Notes: a model not told the origin generated them from the sequence alone. A stretch of DNA of 64,000 nucleotides from Thiotrichaceae bacterium (GCA_026989335.1 JALSJN010000007.1:47497-111496); one strand, 5' to 3'; shown: positions 28,701 through 37,858, numbered from the stretch's first letter. Made by a program: numbers and translations.

Positions 28701-29736
28701 GGCAACGGTTGGCAATGATATTTATATCATAAATGCTAAAACTGGCGCCAAGCTTTGGTCGATGCGTGACGATATGCAAAGACGTGATGTTAAACATGCT
28801 ATACCAGGTGGAATACGTATTTTAGATACCGATAAAAATGGGTTTTTAGACAGACTGTACTTTGCTGATACAGGAGGAAATGTCTGGCGTTTAGATTTGC
28901 ACGAAGATTTATCAGAGCCCACTAAATCTAAACTTGTTAAGATTGCTGAATTATCCGATGAAAGTACTAACAGGCGTAAGTTTTTTACAGAGCCGGATGT
29001 TGCGCGTTTAACTGAAAATGGACAGGATATATTTACAATATCACTCGGGAGTGGCTTACGTTCACACCCCTTAAATGAAAATTTAACTGATCATATGTTT
29101 GTTTTATTAGAAAGGAGTCCATTAGCACCGTTGGAAGAAACAGGAAAGGATAAATATAAAACAATAAAAATGACTGATTTAGCCAATATAGCAATTACCG
29201 CAACGGCCAATACGACGAATAATACCATTTCCAAAACACTCACCCATACAGGTTTCAAAAAAGGTACTGAAGACACTGCTAGCATTCTTCATGCTGTGGA
29301 TTCAGATGGTGAATTTAAGCGAGGATGGTTTGTTAAGTTTCCTGATTTGGGCGAAAAAGTTTTATCAACGTCGATTACTTTTGAAGGCTCACTCATTTTT
29401 ACAAGCTTCGTGCCTAAGGCGATAACATCGGGTGAAGATATAAGTGTTTGTTCATCACCAGGTACACAAGGGCGTATCTATGCGATGAATGTACTGACAG
29501 GTGAAGCTAGTATTGATTTAACTCGTGATGATAATGTCAATGATAATGATGTGTTTTCGACGATATCTGCAAATGAAATACCGGGTAAGCCACAACGAAT
29601 ATTTAACCCGCTAGATTGCAGCAGCGGGAGTTGTAAGCATGAAGTTGATGTAAGAATTGGCAAAAAAGGTTCTGAAGTTGGTACACAAGATGTATCAAAA
29701 ATAGAATCAATTTATTGGAATGCCCCATTAGATTAA
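25744..29736 (+). CDS. pilY1: PilY1-type pilus tip adhesin, first set
   Basis: A 1330-residue secreted protein: signal peptide to about residue 28, von Willebrand A domain with the MIDAS motif D50-N-S-S-S near the start, and a C-terminal PilY1/PilC beta-propeller (from about residue 800; GDMLHSEPVIISY, GLRRGGRAYYALD, GGIRILDTDKNGFLDRLYFAD). The last of these is the DxDxNGxxD calcium loop. Between the VWA helix YEAALYFRG (about 195) and the strand NYIVLMSDG (about 490) is a long insert with a second calcium-like loop (DVNKNGRDDG) and a cysteine-rich stretch (about 407-490, seven Cys). It ends at a strong terminator. Confidence 0.92.
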   Translation: MKKNNTFKAKAFTLLFLSGVALNSTTYADDTEVFITSSSALNPNVLFIMDNSSSMDGPDNPKGSALIDGKTRIQIMKDALRSVLSSADNNLNVGITNYGSTDTWRNDNANGIKFPIKPLNTLIKPVIEESLKDKEGQIQWRQHRQPAPAGNGISTWFNPIVDNFDALTVRQYLPEVAKAWKAYGNTPIVDALYEAALYFRGGAIRYQDVSGYGGRGHYLAAAHPSTYHYPEGVYQQSAAFPNHEFPYVPQWYADNLSSLWVERSVDENSWYLSYLKNATRDWDPLWIKCPVNTGDVNKNGRDDGKDKGEYQPLRNSGASTDQNCRIMRDDFVKHLQTEFGSAFNTVVNGINNGKKPWWVDYQTRLAIRQISDNNLEKKASSTVIKADAHSRGVLDDRKIYHFDAFPRCRVVQDVVCMTQDVEFDTSISWVTKRDKYQCVTKNSESCKSWNYESCVNPADERRVNEVVCDFDQNTSRYPSVNYTSPIEGDCQSNYIVLMSDGKPEYSQGDRLSTKSRSSNYHGNVPDMIGKECSDDPYFVAGTCGPELTHFLATEDQRLGSDGATTGDQFVNTLVIGFSDSVSSDAKATEYLKSLVTLKDKEDTPERDGFFLANNQEELAKAFSDALAEIVVSARSQATPGYSVNVKNGLEHEDSVFIPVFEKMNSQSWRGNLKKFKLVNVDGHRRIRGKTTGVDAMTELGIFKDEAWDLWSNSSTADGKSVAKGGVASLIEHPAQRKLFSNLTGDRNVNLWANDNLIKSENTILTNVLLNINDAAGEVNLAEYRQKLINFVRGWKLGDKTKGARKYMGDMLHSEPVIISYSPGDANGVGKQQYIFATTNEGYLHAFDAATGEEKFAFMPKNLLKNIYRQFVGGEESHIYGIDGNLSYVKNDGHVYLYFGLRRGGRAYYALDVTDINEPKLMWKIDGETDTDFSHLGQSWSSPYIANVKHGGKKKTAIVISGGYDTTFDYDDDSGVYQPDSVIDDKEATVGNDIYIINAKTGAKLWSMRDDMQRRDVKHAIPGGIRILDTDKNGFLDRLYFADTGGNVWRLDLHEDLSEPTKSKLVKIAELSDESTNRRKFFTEPDVARLTENGQDIFTISLGSGLRSHPLNENLTDHMFVLLERSPLAPLEETGKDKYKTIKMTDLANIAITATANTTNNTISKTLTHTGFKKGTEDTASILHAVDSDGEFKRGWFVKFPDLGEKVLSTSITFEGSLIFTSFVPKAITSGEDISVCSSPGTQGRIYAMNVLTGEASIDLTRDDNVNDNDVFSTISANEIPGKPQRIFNPLDCSSGSCKHEVDVRIGKKGSEVGTQDVSKIESIYWNAPLD

Positions 29737-29756
29737 TAATCAATGCGACAGTTTCT

Positions 29757-29790
29757 AAAAGCTCTCTTGTGAAAATAAGAGAGCTTTTTT
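29757..29790 (+). terminator. Rho-independent terminator after the first pilY1
   Basis: Stem AAAAGCTCTCTT with its complement AAGAGAGCTTTT around an 8-base loop, followed by a run of T. It separates the two minor pilin operons transcriptionally. Confidence 0.88.
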
Positions 29791-29962
29791 ATTGTTAAAC
29801 AAATAGTTTCTACCTTTTATCTGATAGTTTCTGATTAGCTTTGTGGTTTGGCAGAAAAACGGTATATTAGCGTTATATTATAAAAATAAGTGAAATTACA
29901 AGTGTTGAAGCCCCTAAGTAACGTTTAAGTTATATAATCAACTGCTTGATAAATAATGAAAA

Positions 29963-30502
29963 ATGAATAGTTCTTACGCAAAACACACTGGATTTTCTTT
30001 GATAGAGGTACTTGTATCTCTAGTGGTTATGTCCGTGGGAATGATGGGTTTGGCAGGTTTGAAAATGGTATCTATAAAAGGCACGAATGAGGCTCATTTT
30101 CGTCATGAAGCAAGCCTGTTTATGGCAGATTTAGTCGATAGAATGCGTGCCAATGAAGCTGCTGTTGATAATGGTAGTTATAAAGTGTTGGAAGCGGTCG
30201 ATATTTCTTCTGAACCAAGCCCTAATTGTAGTGAAGTTACCTGTAGTGCTGATGATTTGGCGGCGTATGACCAATACCAAATAGCATTTAAGATGAGTGC
30301 AGCGATGCCAGGCAGCTTACTATCAGTCACTTGCCCCAATAATAGTTGTAAGACAGTTAATGACGTTAAAGTATTGCACAATATATCTATTAACTGGAAA
30401 GTTAAAAAGGATAAGTCAGAAAGCCTAACCAGGGTGGTTGATGGCGCTTCTGTCAAAGATGAGTTTAATGAAAGACGTATTCGATTAACGGTAACCCCTT
30501 AA
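29963..30502 (+). CDS. pilV: Minor pilin PilV, copy 1
   Basis: A 179-residue PilV-type minor pilin. The prepilin site is KHTG|FSLIEVLVSLVVMSVG, with Glu at +5, followed by GMMGLAGLKMVSIKG and HFRHEASLFMADLVDRMRAN, the standard PilV opening. Two cysteine pairs lie in the globular domain (NCSEVTC and CPNNSC). The next gene is an equal-length paralogue one base downstream. It opens the second operon; the 226-base gap upstream holds the terminator of the first operon and presumably a promoter. Confidence 0.88.
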   Translation: MNSSYAKHTGFSLIEVLVSLVVMSVGMMGLAGLKMVSIKGTNEAHFRHEASLFMADLVDRMRANEAAVDNGSYKVLEAVDISSEPSPNCSEVTCSADDLAAYDQYQIAFKMSAAMPGSLLSVTCPNNSCKTVNDVKVLHNISINWKVKKDKSESLTRVVDGASVKDEFNERRIRLTVTP

Positions 30503-30503
30503 A

Positions 30504-31043
30504 ATGCATAAAATACCCTCAAAAAATAGCGGCTTTTCTCTGTTAGAGATTCTTATATCCCTCGTGATTATGTCTGTGGGGATGATGGGTCTGGCTGGCT
30601 TGAAAATGGTGGCAGTGAAAGGCGTTAATGAGTCACATTTTCGTCACGAAGCGAGTCTTTTGATGATGGACCTAGCCGATAGTATGCGAGCTAATCTTGA
30701 AGCAGTAGACGCAGGAGTCTATATAAATACAGCGGCCGTGTCTTTAACTGCACCTACACTATGTGAAGGTGCAACAACGTGTACCAGTACACAGCTTGCA
30801 GCCTATGATAAATACCGCATAGCTCTTAGATTATCGAAAGCAGTAGTGGGTAGTACATTAACCATTAATTGCCCTGGTAATGACTGTTCAACTGCAGGTA
30901 ATGCCTCAGGTTTTAGACAAGACCATACGATTAGAATTACTTGGAAAGTAGCGAAAGACAAAGCCGAAGATTTAACCTTAGATGATGCTACTAATGACCT
31001 TAAAAGTCATATAAGAAGCGTAACCTTATTAGTAACACCGTAA
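30504..31043 (+). CDS. pilV: Minor pilin PilV, copy 2
   Basis: A 179-residue PilV paralogue, same length as the upstream copy and separated from it by one base. Prepilin site KNSG|FSLLEILISLVIMSVG. It shares with copy 1 the GMMGLAGLKMV and HFRHEASL segments, the two cysteine pairs (CEGATTC, CPGNDC), and the end WKVxKDKxExLT. The two probably arose by tandem duplication and may form alternative or joint parts of the pilus tip complex. Confidence 0.88.
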   Translation: MHKIPSKNSGFSLLEILISLVIMSVGMMGLAGLKMVAVKGVNESHFRHEASLLMMDLADSMRANLEAVDAGVYINTAAVSLTAPTLCEGATTCTSTQLAAYDKYRIALRLSKAVVGSTLTINCPGNDCSTAGNASGFRQDHTIRITWKVAKDKAEDLTLDDATNDLKSHIRSVTLLVTP

Positions 31044-31049
31044 ATAATC

Positions 31050-32084
31050 ATGAGAAAATTATTAAAAACAACAAATACTAAAGCTCAAGGCTTCACATTA
31101 ATAGAATTACTCGTTTCTATGACGCTAGGTCTAGTGCTTCTTGGCGGCATGATGTCGATGTACTTTGGCAGTAGAACAGCCGATAAAGCACGCACCGAAC
31201 TGGGTGATATAGAAGCGAACGCACGGGTAGCTTTAGAGGCGCTACGCGACGGTATTAAGCACGCGGGATACACCAGTGTGCATTATGTTAAGCTCGAAAA
31301 GCCATTTCATACACCCAGTGATAATACAATAACGGACTCCATTTGTAGAGATGGTAAAAAATTAGTGGTTAGTGGTTCAACTGCAGGTGACGGCACAGTG
31401 ATAGCAGGCTTGACTCGACCTCCTAATGAACTATTAGGTTACACTAAAGACAATGCCGCAGGTGATATTATCACCGTTATTGCACGCCCAGATGACCCGA
31501 TATCAGGCCCTATTTACAGAGGTTGCGGATCAATGGCAAACTCAAATAATACGTTTGTAACGGACTCAATAAACCATGCTTACCAAACCAGTACTTCAAC
31601 ACCAGCTCAGGATATTGCACGACAAACAGCCTGTAGTGCCGATAAAGCAACAGGCATGCATGATTCTTTCGCAGCTAAAATATACAGTGCCTATTTTCTA
31701 AAGCAAGATTCTGGACAACCTAAACAATTGATGTGTTATGGATCACGTTCATCAAGCTCTACTCCATTAGTCATTGCGGATAATATTGATAATATGCAAA
31801 TTCGTTATGGTGTACTAAGGGATATGATAGACGGTGTTGGTGGTAATTTAAGATTTATGAGTGCTGATCAAGTAGAAGCTTTGGCAGATGGCTGGAGCTC
31901 TGTTATTTCGGTTCAGGTGGCGATATTAGTGGGTTCAGATAATGCTAATGTGCTGGTAGATGCACGCTCAAGAAGCTTTGATTTACTTGATGTAACCATT
32001 ACAAAGCCCGCAACGGATCATAGATTGTATAAGGTTTACAGCACAACAATTAATCTGCCGAATAGGGCACAAAGAGACTTTTGA
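31050..32084 (+). CDS. pilW: Minor pilin PilW, second set
   Basis: A 344-residue PilW. Prepilin site KAQG|FTLIELLVSMTLGLVLLGG with Glu at +5. MSMYFGSRTADKARTELGD and ALRDGIKHAGYTSV correspond position by position to the first PilW at 23580, as do CRDGKKLVVSG, GYTKDNAAGDIITVI and VIADNIDNMQIRYGV. It lies 6 bases after pilV copy 2 and 1 base before pilX. Confidence 0.9.
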   Translation: MRKLLKTTNTKAQGFTLIELLVSMTLGLVLLGGMMSMYFGSRTADKARTELGDIEANARVALEALRDGIKHAGYTSVHYVKLEKPFHTPSDNTITDSICRDGKKLVVSGSTAGDGTVIAGLTRPPNELLGYTKDNAAGDIITVIARPDDPISGPIYRGCGSMANSNNTFVTDSINHAYQTSTSTPAQDIARQTACSADKATGMHDSFAAKIYSAYFLKQDSGQPKQLMCYGSRSSSSTPLVIADNIDNMQIRYGVLRDMIDGVGGNLRFMSADQVEALADGWSSVISVQVAILVGSDNANVLVDARSRSFDLLDVTITKPATDHRLYKVYSTTINLPNRAQRDF

Positions 32085-32085
32085 T

Positions 32086-32562
32086 ATGAAAAAACCAAAC
32101 TTTCATAAACGTCAACAAGGCGCAACTCTAATCACTTCTTTAGGCCTATTAATGGTGATGACCGTTGTGGGCGTAACTGCCACTAAAATGTCTGCGATAG
32201 AAACCTTAATAGCAGGTAATGAACAGATAAAGATGCGTTTGTTTCAAACCACTCAAAATGAGTTATACAAGCTTGCAACACCGATTAATTTAATGCCCGT
32301 ACTGCAAGACGATACCTTATTTGTCGAGGGTGTTTATGTCATCTCCAATGACACCGACAAGAAAGAAAATATTACAAGGCTGCAACAAGGCTATATATGC
32401 AAAGGTATAAATGGTAATGCCCAAAGTATAGGTGGGCTTTGCAATCTTTATGATTTTGAGGTCATCACACGCTCTGCTATGGGTGGTGCAACAGCAGAAA
32501 GCCATCGTGGTGCAGGTAAAGAAGTACCACCAGTATCACCCAATTGTTTAATTTGTAAATAA
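32086..32562 (+). CDS. pilX: Minor pilin PilX, second set
   Basis: A 158-residue PilX. Prepilin site RQQG|ATLITSLGLLMVMTVVG with Thr, not Glu, at +5. The downstream segment TATKMSAIETLIAGNEQIKM matches the first PilX. It ends with a Cys pair (CLICK) that the first copy lacks. It lies one base after pilW and 28 before pilY1. Confidence 0.85.
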   Translation: MKKPNFHKRQQGATLITSLGLLMVMTVVGVTATKMSAIETLIAGNEQIKMRLFQTTQNELYKLATPINLMPVLQDDTLFVEGVYVISNDTDKKENITRLQQGYICKGINGNAQSIGGLCNLYDFEVITRSAMGGATAESHRGAGKEVPPVSPNCLICK

Positions 32563-32590
32563 AGTAAATAAATAAAAAACAACCGTTAAA

Positions 32591-35500
32591 ATGAAAATAA
32601 TAGGTAAACCCATGAAAAACACATTCACTCAGCTAAAAAACACGCTTAAAACCTGTGTATTCGTATCTTTTGTTGCATCAGCTGTAACAGTCAGTGCGGA
32701 TGATACAGAAGTGTTCTCGACTAAAAATATTAGTAATAACCTATTATTTGTTATGGATGTGTCGGGTAGCATGCGCGAACAAATCATCACGACGACAACC
32801 GATGGTGGCGCAACCACAACTTCGGGTGGAACACCCGGTGAATTTGATCAGCCAGTGACAGATAGTACGGATGATGCGACACAGCTTTATGAAGATCCTG
32901 GTGCGCCTACAGCAGGGGAGCAAGAGGTTGATAATGATGAGTTAAACTTTAGACCGGGTAACGTTGTCGCCACACGTTTTCATTTTGGTCAACGAGAATT
33001 ACCGCAGGGGGCAAATATACAGCGGGCATATTTAACGTTTTTCTCTGCAGGCAATGATGCAGACAACACGGCTATTGATATTTACATTGAAGATGCAGCC
33101 GCTAATTATGCCGATAGCGTATACGGCACTAACTGGCGTTATAAAAATAGATATTATAGTTCTGACTATCCGCCAATTTCTGATCGTTCTGAGTTTGGTG
33201 TGGTGCGTTGGGATATCAACTCGGCTTGGAATACGAATTCTACCTATGATGTTGATGTGACTGATCTAGTGCAGCAAGTTGTTAATAGAAGTGACTGGGG
33301 TAGTCGTGTTAATGGGACAGATTATGATGATAGTTTAGCCTTTAAATTTGTAACCAACTCAGGTGAACGTACGGCGTATTCTTTTGATGGTAACACACAG
33401 TTTTCTCCAGAATTACGCATCGAATACACATATACAAGTTCTGAATGGGAAAGGTATAGGATTCCTGGATGTAGTGGCTGGTGGGGATGTTGGGACTGGA
33501 GGCTAGTTACTGCAACGAGAAACGGTGACCCTATTTTTACTTTTACACAAAATAGTTATGAAGATGCAGAACAAGCATGGACAGCATCAAATCAATCAGT
33601 CATAACAGATGAGACTAACCTATCACTAACCAATGATAAAATAGTCGCGTTACGTTTTGCGCTGGAGGACGAAATACCGGTTAACTCTGTTATTACCAAT
33701 GCGTATATTCAATTTACAGCAGCAACAACCAGCACTGAAGCTGAGGCAGATATAAATATACAGATAGAAAATACGGGCGCCTCATTAACTTTTGGTGGTT
33801 CTAACCCAACTATAAAACAACGTAGCTTTGATGAAGGAACTCAACGTAACTGGCAACCAGGTGGGTGGACAATAGGCTCTGCTACTTATGCAGAAAAAAC
33901 TCCAGACTTAACACAGATGGTACAAAGTGTTGTAGATCGTAACGCTGCTGAAGCATTAACCTTTAGATTATTCGGTAGTACGGGTGATCGTATTGCAAAA
34001 GCGATGGATGCAAACTCAGGCGTACCCAGCTTACATGTTGAATATCAAATTGTGGGTGCAACTTCAGGTTCAACCACAACAGGTGGCAGTACAACAACAA
34101 CGCGTGTAGCAACACGCTTGCAATTAATGCAAGAGGCCTTAAGAGAAGTGTTGATTGATGCGCCTCATGCGAATGTTGGTTTGATGAAGTATGCGGGAAT
34201 GAGTGAATACAACTTTGATGATGATAATGATGGAAGAACAAATTTTGTAGGTGGAATAGTTTTTCCAGTATCTCCGATTTATAACGTTGCAAGCACTTAT
34301 ATTGGTAACTTCGAAAGTCGAGATAGTTTACCCAATCCTGAGAATAAGAAAGTTCGAGAGTTTATTGCAGATGTTGCTGATGAGTGGGAGGCAGAAGGCG
34401 GAACACCGATTGTAGATGCAATCTATGAAGCCGCGCTTTACTTTAGAGGCGAGCAGATGCACCACGGTAAAAATAAAAATAATACCGAATCATTACAAAG
34501 CGCAGGTTCGCACCCCGCAAGTTACTTTGGTGGCGCTGAGATGCCATCACGTGTAGATGTGGTAGGGCGAGATGCAATCGCAGACGCACACTATAAAAGC
34601 CCGATTACCAGTGAGTGTCAGGGAAATTATATGGTCTTAATGTCGGATGGCGCGCCCACCTATTATAAAGCCAGCGCCCCAACTTGGGGGGATAGCGTCG
34701 GCCCGTTTGCAAGCGAGCTTGTAAATACCTCAGCCAGTGAATTGTCAGCAGCTATACCAAGTTGTTTAACAGGTAATGGAGAGGCTGGCAATACAGGTAC
34801 TAACCTTGCTTCAGGTACTTGTGGTCGAGAGCTGACTCAATATTTGGCAACTGAAGATCAAATCCCTGATGTCACTGGGCGCGGTAGTAATGATCCAATA
34901 GAGAGAATACAAACGGTAAAAACATTCGTCATCGGTTTTGGTTCGGGTTTAGAGGACGGTGCAGAAGAATATTTGCGTAGTTTAGAAACCATAGATGGGG
35001 ATGGTGGCTATTACGCGGCAGATAACAAAGCCTCGTTAAAAAGTGCATTCCGTAATATTTTTGAAACGATAGCACAATCTTCAGGCTCATTGGCATCACC
35101 CGGTTACAGCGTAAACGTGAAAAATGGTTTGGAGCATGAAAAGGATATTTATATCCCCGTGTTTGATCGTAGAAATACACCAACATGGAGTGGTAACCTT
35201 AAAAAGTTTGCACTTGTTGCCGATACGGTTACGAATCAACGCCTAATCAAAGGAAAAAACAATAAGGCAGCGGTGGATGCTTATGGTGCTTTTACAAGCG
35301 ATGCATTGGACTTTTGGTCAACGCAGGATGCAAATACGACTACGCCTGATGGAACCAATGTTTTAGCAGGTGGGGTGGCTGAAAAAATTGAAGCTGATGG
35401 ACGTTTAGTGTTAACTGATGCAGGCTGTAGCGGAACAGGTGAATGTAACTTAACCGCATCAGGTAATGATTATAAGTTACTTGATGAGAATGCAACGATT

Positions 35501-37243
35501 ACATCAACGCTCTTAGGTATTGATAACCAAGGCTTGAGTGACGCTGCAAAAACTACCAAACGACGTCGTATGATCAACTTTATTCGCGGCTGGGAGGAAG
35601 GTTTTTATGATGCGAATGCAAGCCCTAAAGGTTACTCGCGTAAGCACATGGGCGATATGTTGCACTCAGAGCCTGTGGTAATCACTTATGCGAAAGGAGC
35701 AGCTGATGGTTCTGGTAAGAAGCAATATATTCTTGCAGGCACTAATGAAGGCTATTTACATGCCTTTGATACAGCAACGGGTGAAGAGGTCTTTGCCTTT
35801 ATGCCAAGTGAGTTGCTAAAAAATATTGACATGCAGTTTACCGAAGACGGTACGGCAGTTGATCATAAATACGGTATTGATGGCTCTATGACGTATTGGC
35901 ATGATGATAGCAATAATAATCGTGAGGTGGATAATGGTGAGAAGGTTTATGTCTACTTTGGCTTGCGCCGTGGAGGACGCTCATACTACGCGTTGGATAT
36001 CAGTGGCTTAGCAAGCACGAGCCCTGTAGTAAAACGCTTATGGAAAAAGTCATCATCTGATACGGGTATGTCATTATTAGGGCAATCTTGGTCACCGCCT
36101 TATGTCGCTAAAGTTGGCTTCGAGTCCGCTGCAGGTGGTAAAGAGAATAAAGAAGTAGTTATAGTTAGTGGTGGTTATGATGAAGTGCATGATCGCGATA
36201 AGGCGGGCGAGCCTACTATTTTAGATAACGCTCAAACACCCGTAACAACTACGATGGGACATAATGTTTATATTTTAGATGCAGTTAGCGGTGATTTGTT
36301 GTGGGATTTAAAAACGAGTATGAATAATGCATCATTAACTAGCAGTATTCCTGGAGGCTTAAAGCTTTTAGATGTTAATGAAAACGGATTGATCGACCGT
36401 ATGTACTTTGCTGATGTAGATGGAGATTTATGGCGTTTAGATTTGAGCGAGGCCTTGAAGAAAACAGGAGATGATAAGTCGGTATTAACTAAATTTGCGG
36501 ATTTAGCCAGTTCTGATGCAGAATCACGAAAGTTTTATACTGAGCCAGATGTTGCTTCATTGGCATCTAATGGTAAAACAAGTTATATGGTGTCCATTGG
36601 TAGCGGTTTTAGAGCGCACCCCAATGATAAAACCATTAATGATAAATTCTTTGTTATTAAAGATACGTCTCCTTTTGTTCCCCTGCCAGAGGACTACAGT
36701 GCAGTAACGGTTACTGATCTTGCAACAGTGACGATTGCTGAGGATGGTGCGGTTACACAAGCTTATTTTGATACTCGATCAAAAGGGTGGACTTTAGGCC
36801 TTCCTAATGATGGCGAAAAGGTGATGGCTCCATCGATTACCTTTAATGGCATGATTGCATTTACAACCCTAACACCTGCTGTAGTGACAGAAAATGTTAA
36901 CCCCTGTGCTGCACCAACGACAGAAGGACGCTTTTATGCCATAAATATTTTGACAGGTAAACCAGCGTTAGACTTGATAGAAGACCCTAATAAAACAGAG
37001 AGTGATCCAGCTATCACCGACGCTGATATATCAAAAGTTGTTATCAAAGGAGAGATTGCAGGTAAACCTCAAATAGTCTTTAATGAAATGACATCAGAGC
37101 AAGAGAAAGATGATGCAGGTAATGTAATTAGTGAAACTTGTAAGCATGGCATTGATGTTCGAGTTGGTAAGGCAGTAGGGCAAGTTTCGGAGTATGATGC
37201 TTGTCGTTTAGAGTCAATTTACTGGAATAGTCCAAAGGAATAG
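32591..37243 (+). CDS. pilY1: PilY1-type pilus tip adhesin with split VWA domain, second set
   Basis: A 1550-residue secreted protein. The MIDAS motif D56-V-S-G-S follows the signal peptide directly. The matching VWA helix (TRLQLMQEALREVL) begins only at residue 508. The ~440 residues between hold two beta-rich repeats (about 95-285 and 330-485), each ending with a PELRIEYTY or PSLHVEYQI strand, resembling DNRLRE/CBM96-type modules. The VWA continues normally (YEAALYFRG about 613, NYMVLMSDG about 675), then the beta-propeller with GDMLHSEPVVITY, GLRRGGRSYYALD and the calcium loop DVNENGLIDRMYFAD. M8 (32612) is an equally good start. Confidence 0.92.
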   Translation: MKIIGKPMKNTFTQLKNTLKTCVFVSFVASAVTVSADDTEVFSTKNISNNLLFVMDVSGSMREQIITTTTDGGATTTSGGTPGEFDQPVTDSTDDATQLYEDPGAPTAGEQEVDNDELNFRPGNVVATRFHFGQRELPQGANIQRAYLTFFSAGNDADNTAIDIYIEDAAANYADSVYGTNWRYKNRYYSSDYPPISDRSEFGVVRWDINSAWNTNSTYDVDVTDLVQQVVNRSDWGSRVNGTDYDDSLAFKFVTNSGERTAYSFDGNTQFSPELRIEYTYTSSEWERYRIPGCSGWWGCWDWRLVTATRNGDPIFTFTQNSYEDAEQAWTASNQSVITDETNLSLTNDKIVALRFALEDEIPVNSVITNAYIQFTAATTSTEAEADINIQIENTGASLTFGGSNPTIKQRSFDEGTQRNWQPGGWTIGSATYAEKTPDLTQMVQSVVDRNAAEALTFRLFGSTGDRIAKAMDANSGVPSLHVEYQIVGATSGSTTTGGSTTTTRVATRLQLMQEALREVLIDAPHANVGLMKYAGMSEYNFDDDNDGRTNFVGGIVFPVSPIYNVASTYIGNFESRDSLPNPENKKVREFIADVADEWEAEGGTPIVDAIYEAALYFRGEQMHHGKNKNNTESLQSAGSHPASYFGGAEMPSRVDVVGRDAIADAHYKSPITSECQGNYMVLMSDGAPTYYKASAPTWGDSVGPFASELVNTSASELSAAIPSCLTGNGEAGNTGTNLASGTCGRELTQYLATEDQIPDVTGRGSNDPIERIQTVKTFVIGFGSGLEDGAEEYLRSLETIDGDGGYYAADNKASLKSAFRNIFETIAQSSGSLASPGYSVNVKNGLEHEKDIYIPVFDRRNTPTWSGNLKKFALVADTVTNQRLIKGKNNKAAVDAYGAFTSDALDFWSTQDANTTTPDGTNVLAGGVAEKIEADGRLVLTDAGCSGTGECNLTASGNDYKLLDENATITSTLLGIDNQGLSDAAKTTKRRRMINFIRGWEEGFYDANASPKGYSRKHMGDMLHSEPVVITYAKGAADGSGKKQYILAGTNEGYLHAFDTATGEEVFAFMPSELLKNIDMQFTEDGTAVDHKYGIDGSMTYWHDDSNNNREVDNGEKVYVYFGLRRGGRSYYALDISGLASTSPVVKRLWKKSSSDTGMSLLGQSWSPPYVAKVGFESAAGGKENKEVVIVSGGYDEVHDRDKAGEPTILDNAQTPVTTTMGHNVYILDAVSGDLLWDLKTSMNNASLTSSIPGGLKLLDVNENGLIDRMYFADVDGDLWRLDLSEALKKTGDDKSVLTKFADLASSDAESRKFYTEPDVASLASNGKTSYMVSIGSGFRAHPNDKTINDKFFVIKDTSPFVPLPEDYSAVTVTDLATVTIAEDGAVTQAYFDTRSKGWTLGLPNDGEKVMAPSITFNGMIAFTTLTPAVVTENVNPCAAPTTEGRFYAINILTGKPALDLIEDPNKTESDPAITDADISKVVIKGEIAGKPQIVFNEMTSEQEKDDAGNVISETCKHGIDVRVGKAVGQVSEYDACRLESIYWNSPKE

Positions 37244-37251
37244 AGAGCGCT

Positions 37252-37758
37252 ATGGGTATAAAATTGCAAAATAATGTGTTAGTTAGGCCAGCTTTAATGG
37301 TAGCGGTTCTTGTGCAAAGCGTGCAAGTAGTGCCCGTTAGTGCTGAAATATTTAAATGTACCAGCCAGGCAGGAAAGGTTTTTTATAATGATAAACCTTG
37401 CCCTTCTATAGATGACGAAAAGAAAATTCGTTCTGAAAAAGATGTTGTGAATGGTTATGTGCCACCAGCTGTTAAAAAAGATAAAAATCTACTTAAAAAA
37501 GGTAGCAAACAGCCTTCAGGTGTCAAGTTGAACTCCGCAAGCCCAGTAAAAAGTAAGAAAGTAAGTAAGTCTGAAAATAACCCTAAGAGCCAGCATTCAG
37601 CGGGCAGCAGTGGGAATAGGCGAGAGAAAGTAGCGGAGCAAGCAGGTGTTGAACCAAGGGAGAGCGCAAAAATCCCATCGAAAGGAAATTACGCCAATAG
37701 GAAAAAGACGATAGAGGATAAAAGAATCTACTTAGGGATTAGAAAGCAGGTAGAATAA
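37252..37758 (+). CDS. DUF4124-type secreted protein, second set
   Basis: 168 residues: a signal peptide ending VPVSA, the DUF4124 core EIFKCTSQAGKVFYNDKPCP, then KDVVNGYVPPA and a lysine/serine-rich tail. The core, and the KDV-NGY segment after it, match the first-set protein at 25082. It starts 8 bases after pilY1 and closes the second operon. In the first set the order of these two genes is reversed. Probable accessory of PilY1 assembly or stability, by context only. Confidence 0.75.
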   Translation: MGIKLQNNVLVRPALMVAVLVQSVQVVPVSAEIFKCTSQAGKVFYNDKPCPSIDDEKKIRSEKDVVNGYVPPAVKKDKNLLKKGSKQPSGVKLNSASPVKSKKVSKSENNPKSQHSAGSSGNRREKVAEQAGVEPRESAKIPSKGNYANRKKTIEDKRIYLGIRKQVE

Positions 37759-37813
37759 AATTAAACTCCCTTGTTAAAATTGAAAATTAAGGTTAGTATT
37801 TCCAACCTATTTT

Positions 37814-37840
37814 AAATGCATCGTTTACGGTGCATTTTTA
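37814..37840 (+). terminator. Terminator after the second pilin operon
   Basis: Stem AAATGCATCG / CGGTGCATTT with one mismatch around a TTTA loop, followed by T-rich sequence; 55 bases after the DUF4124 stop and just before tRNA-Val. Confidence 0.7.
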
Positions 37841-37858
37841 GTTTTATCTTACTGATAA

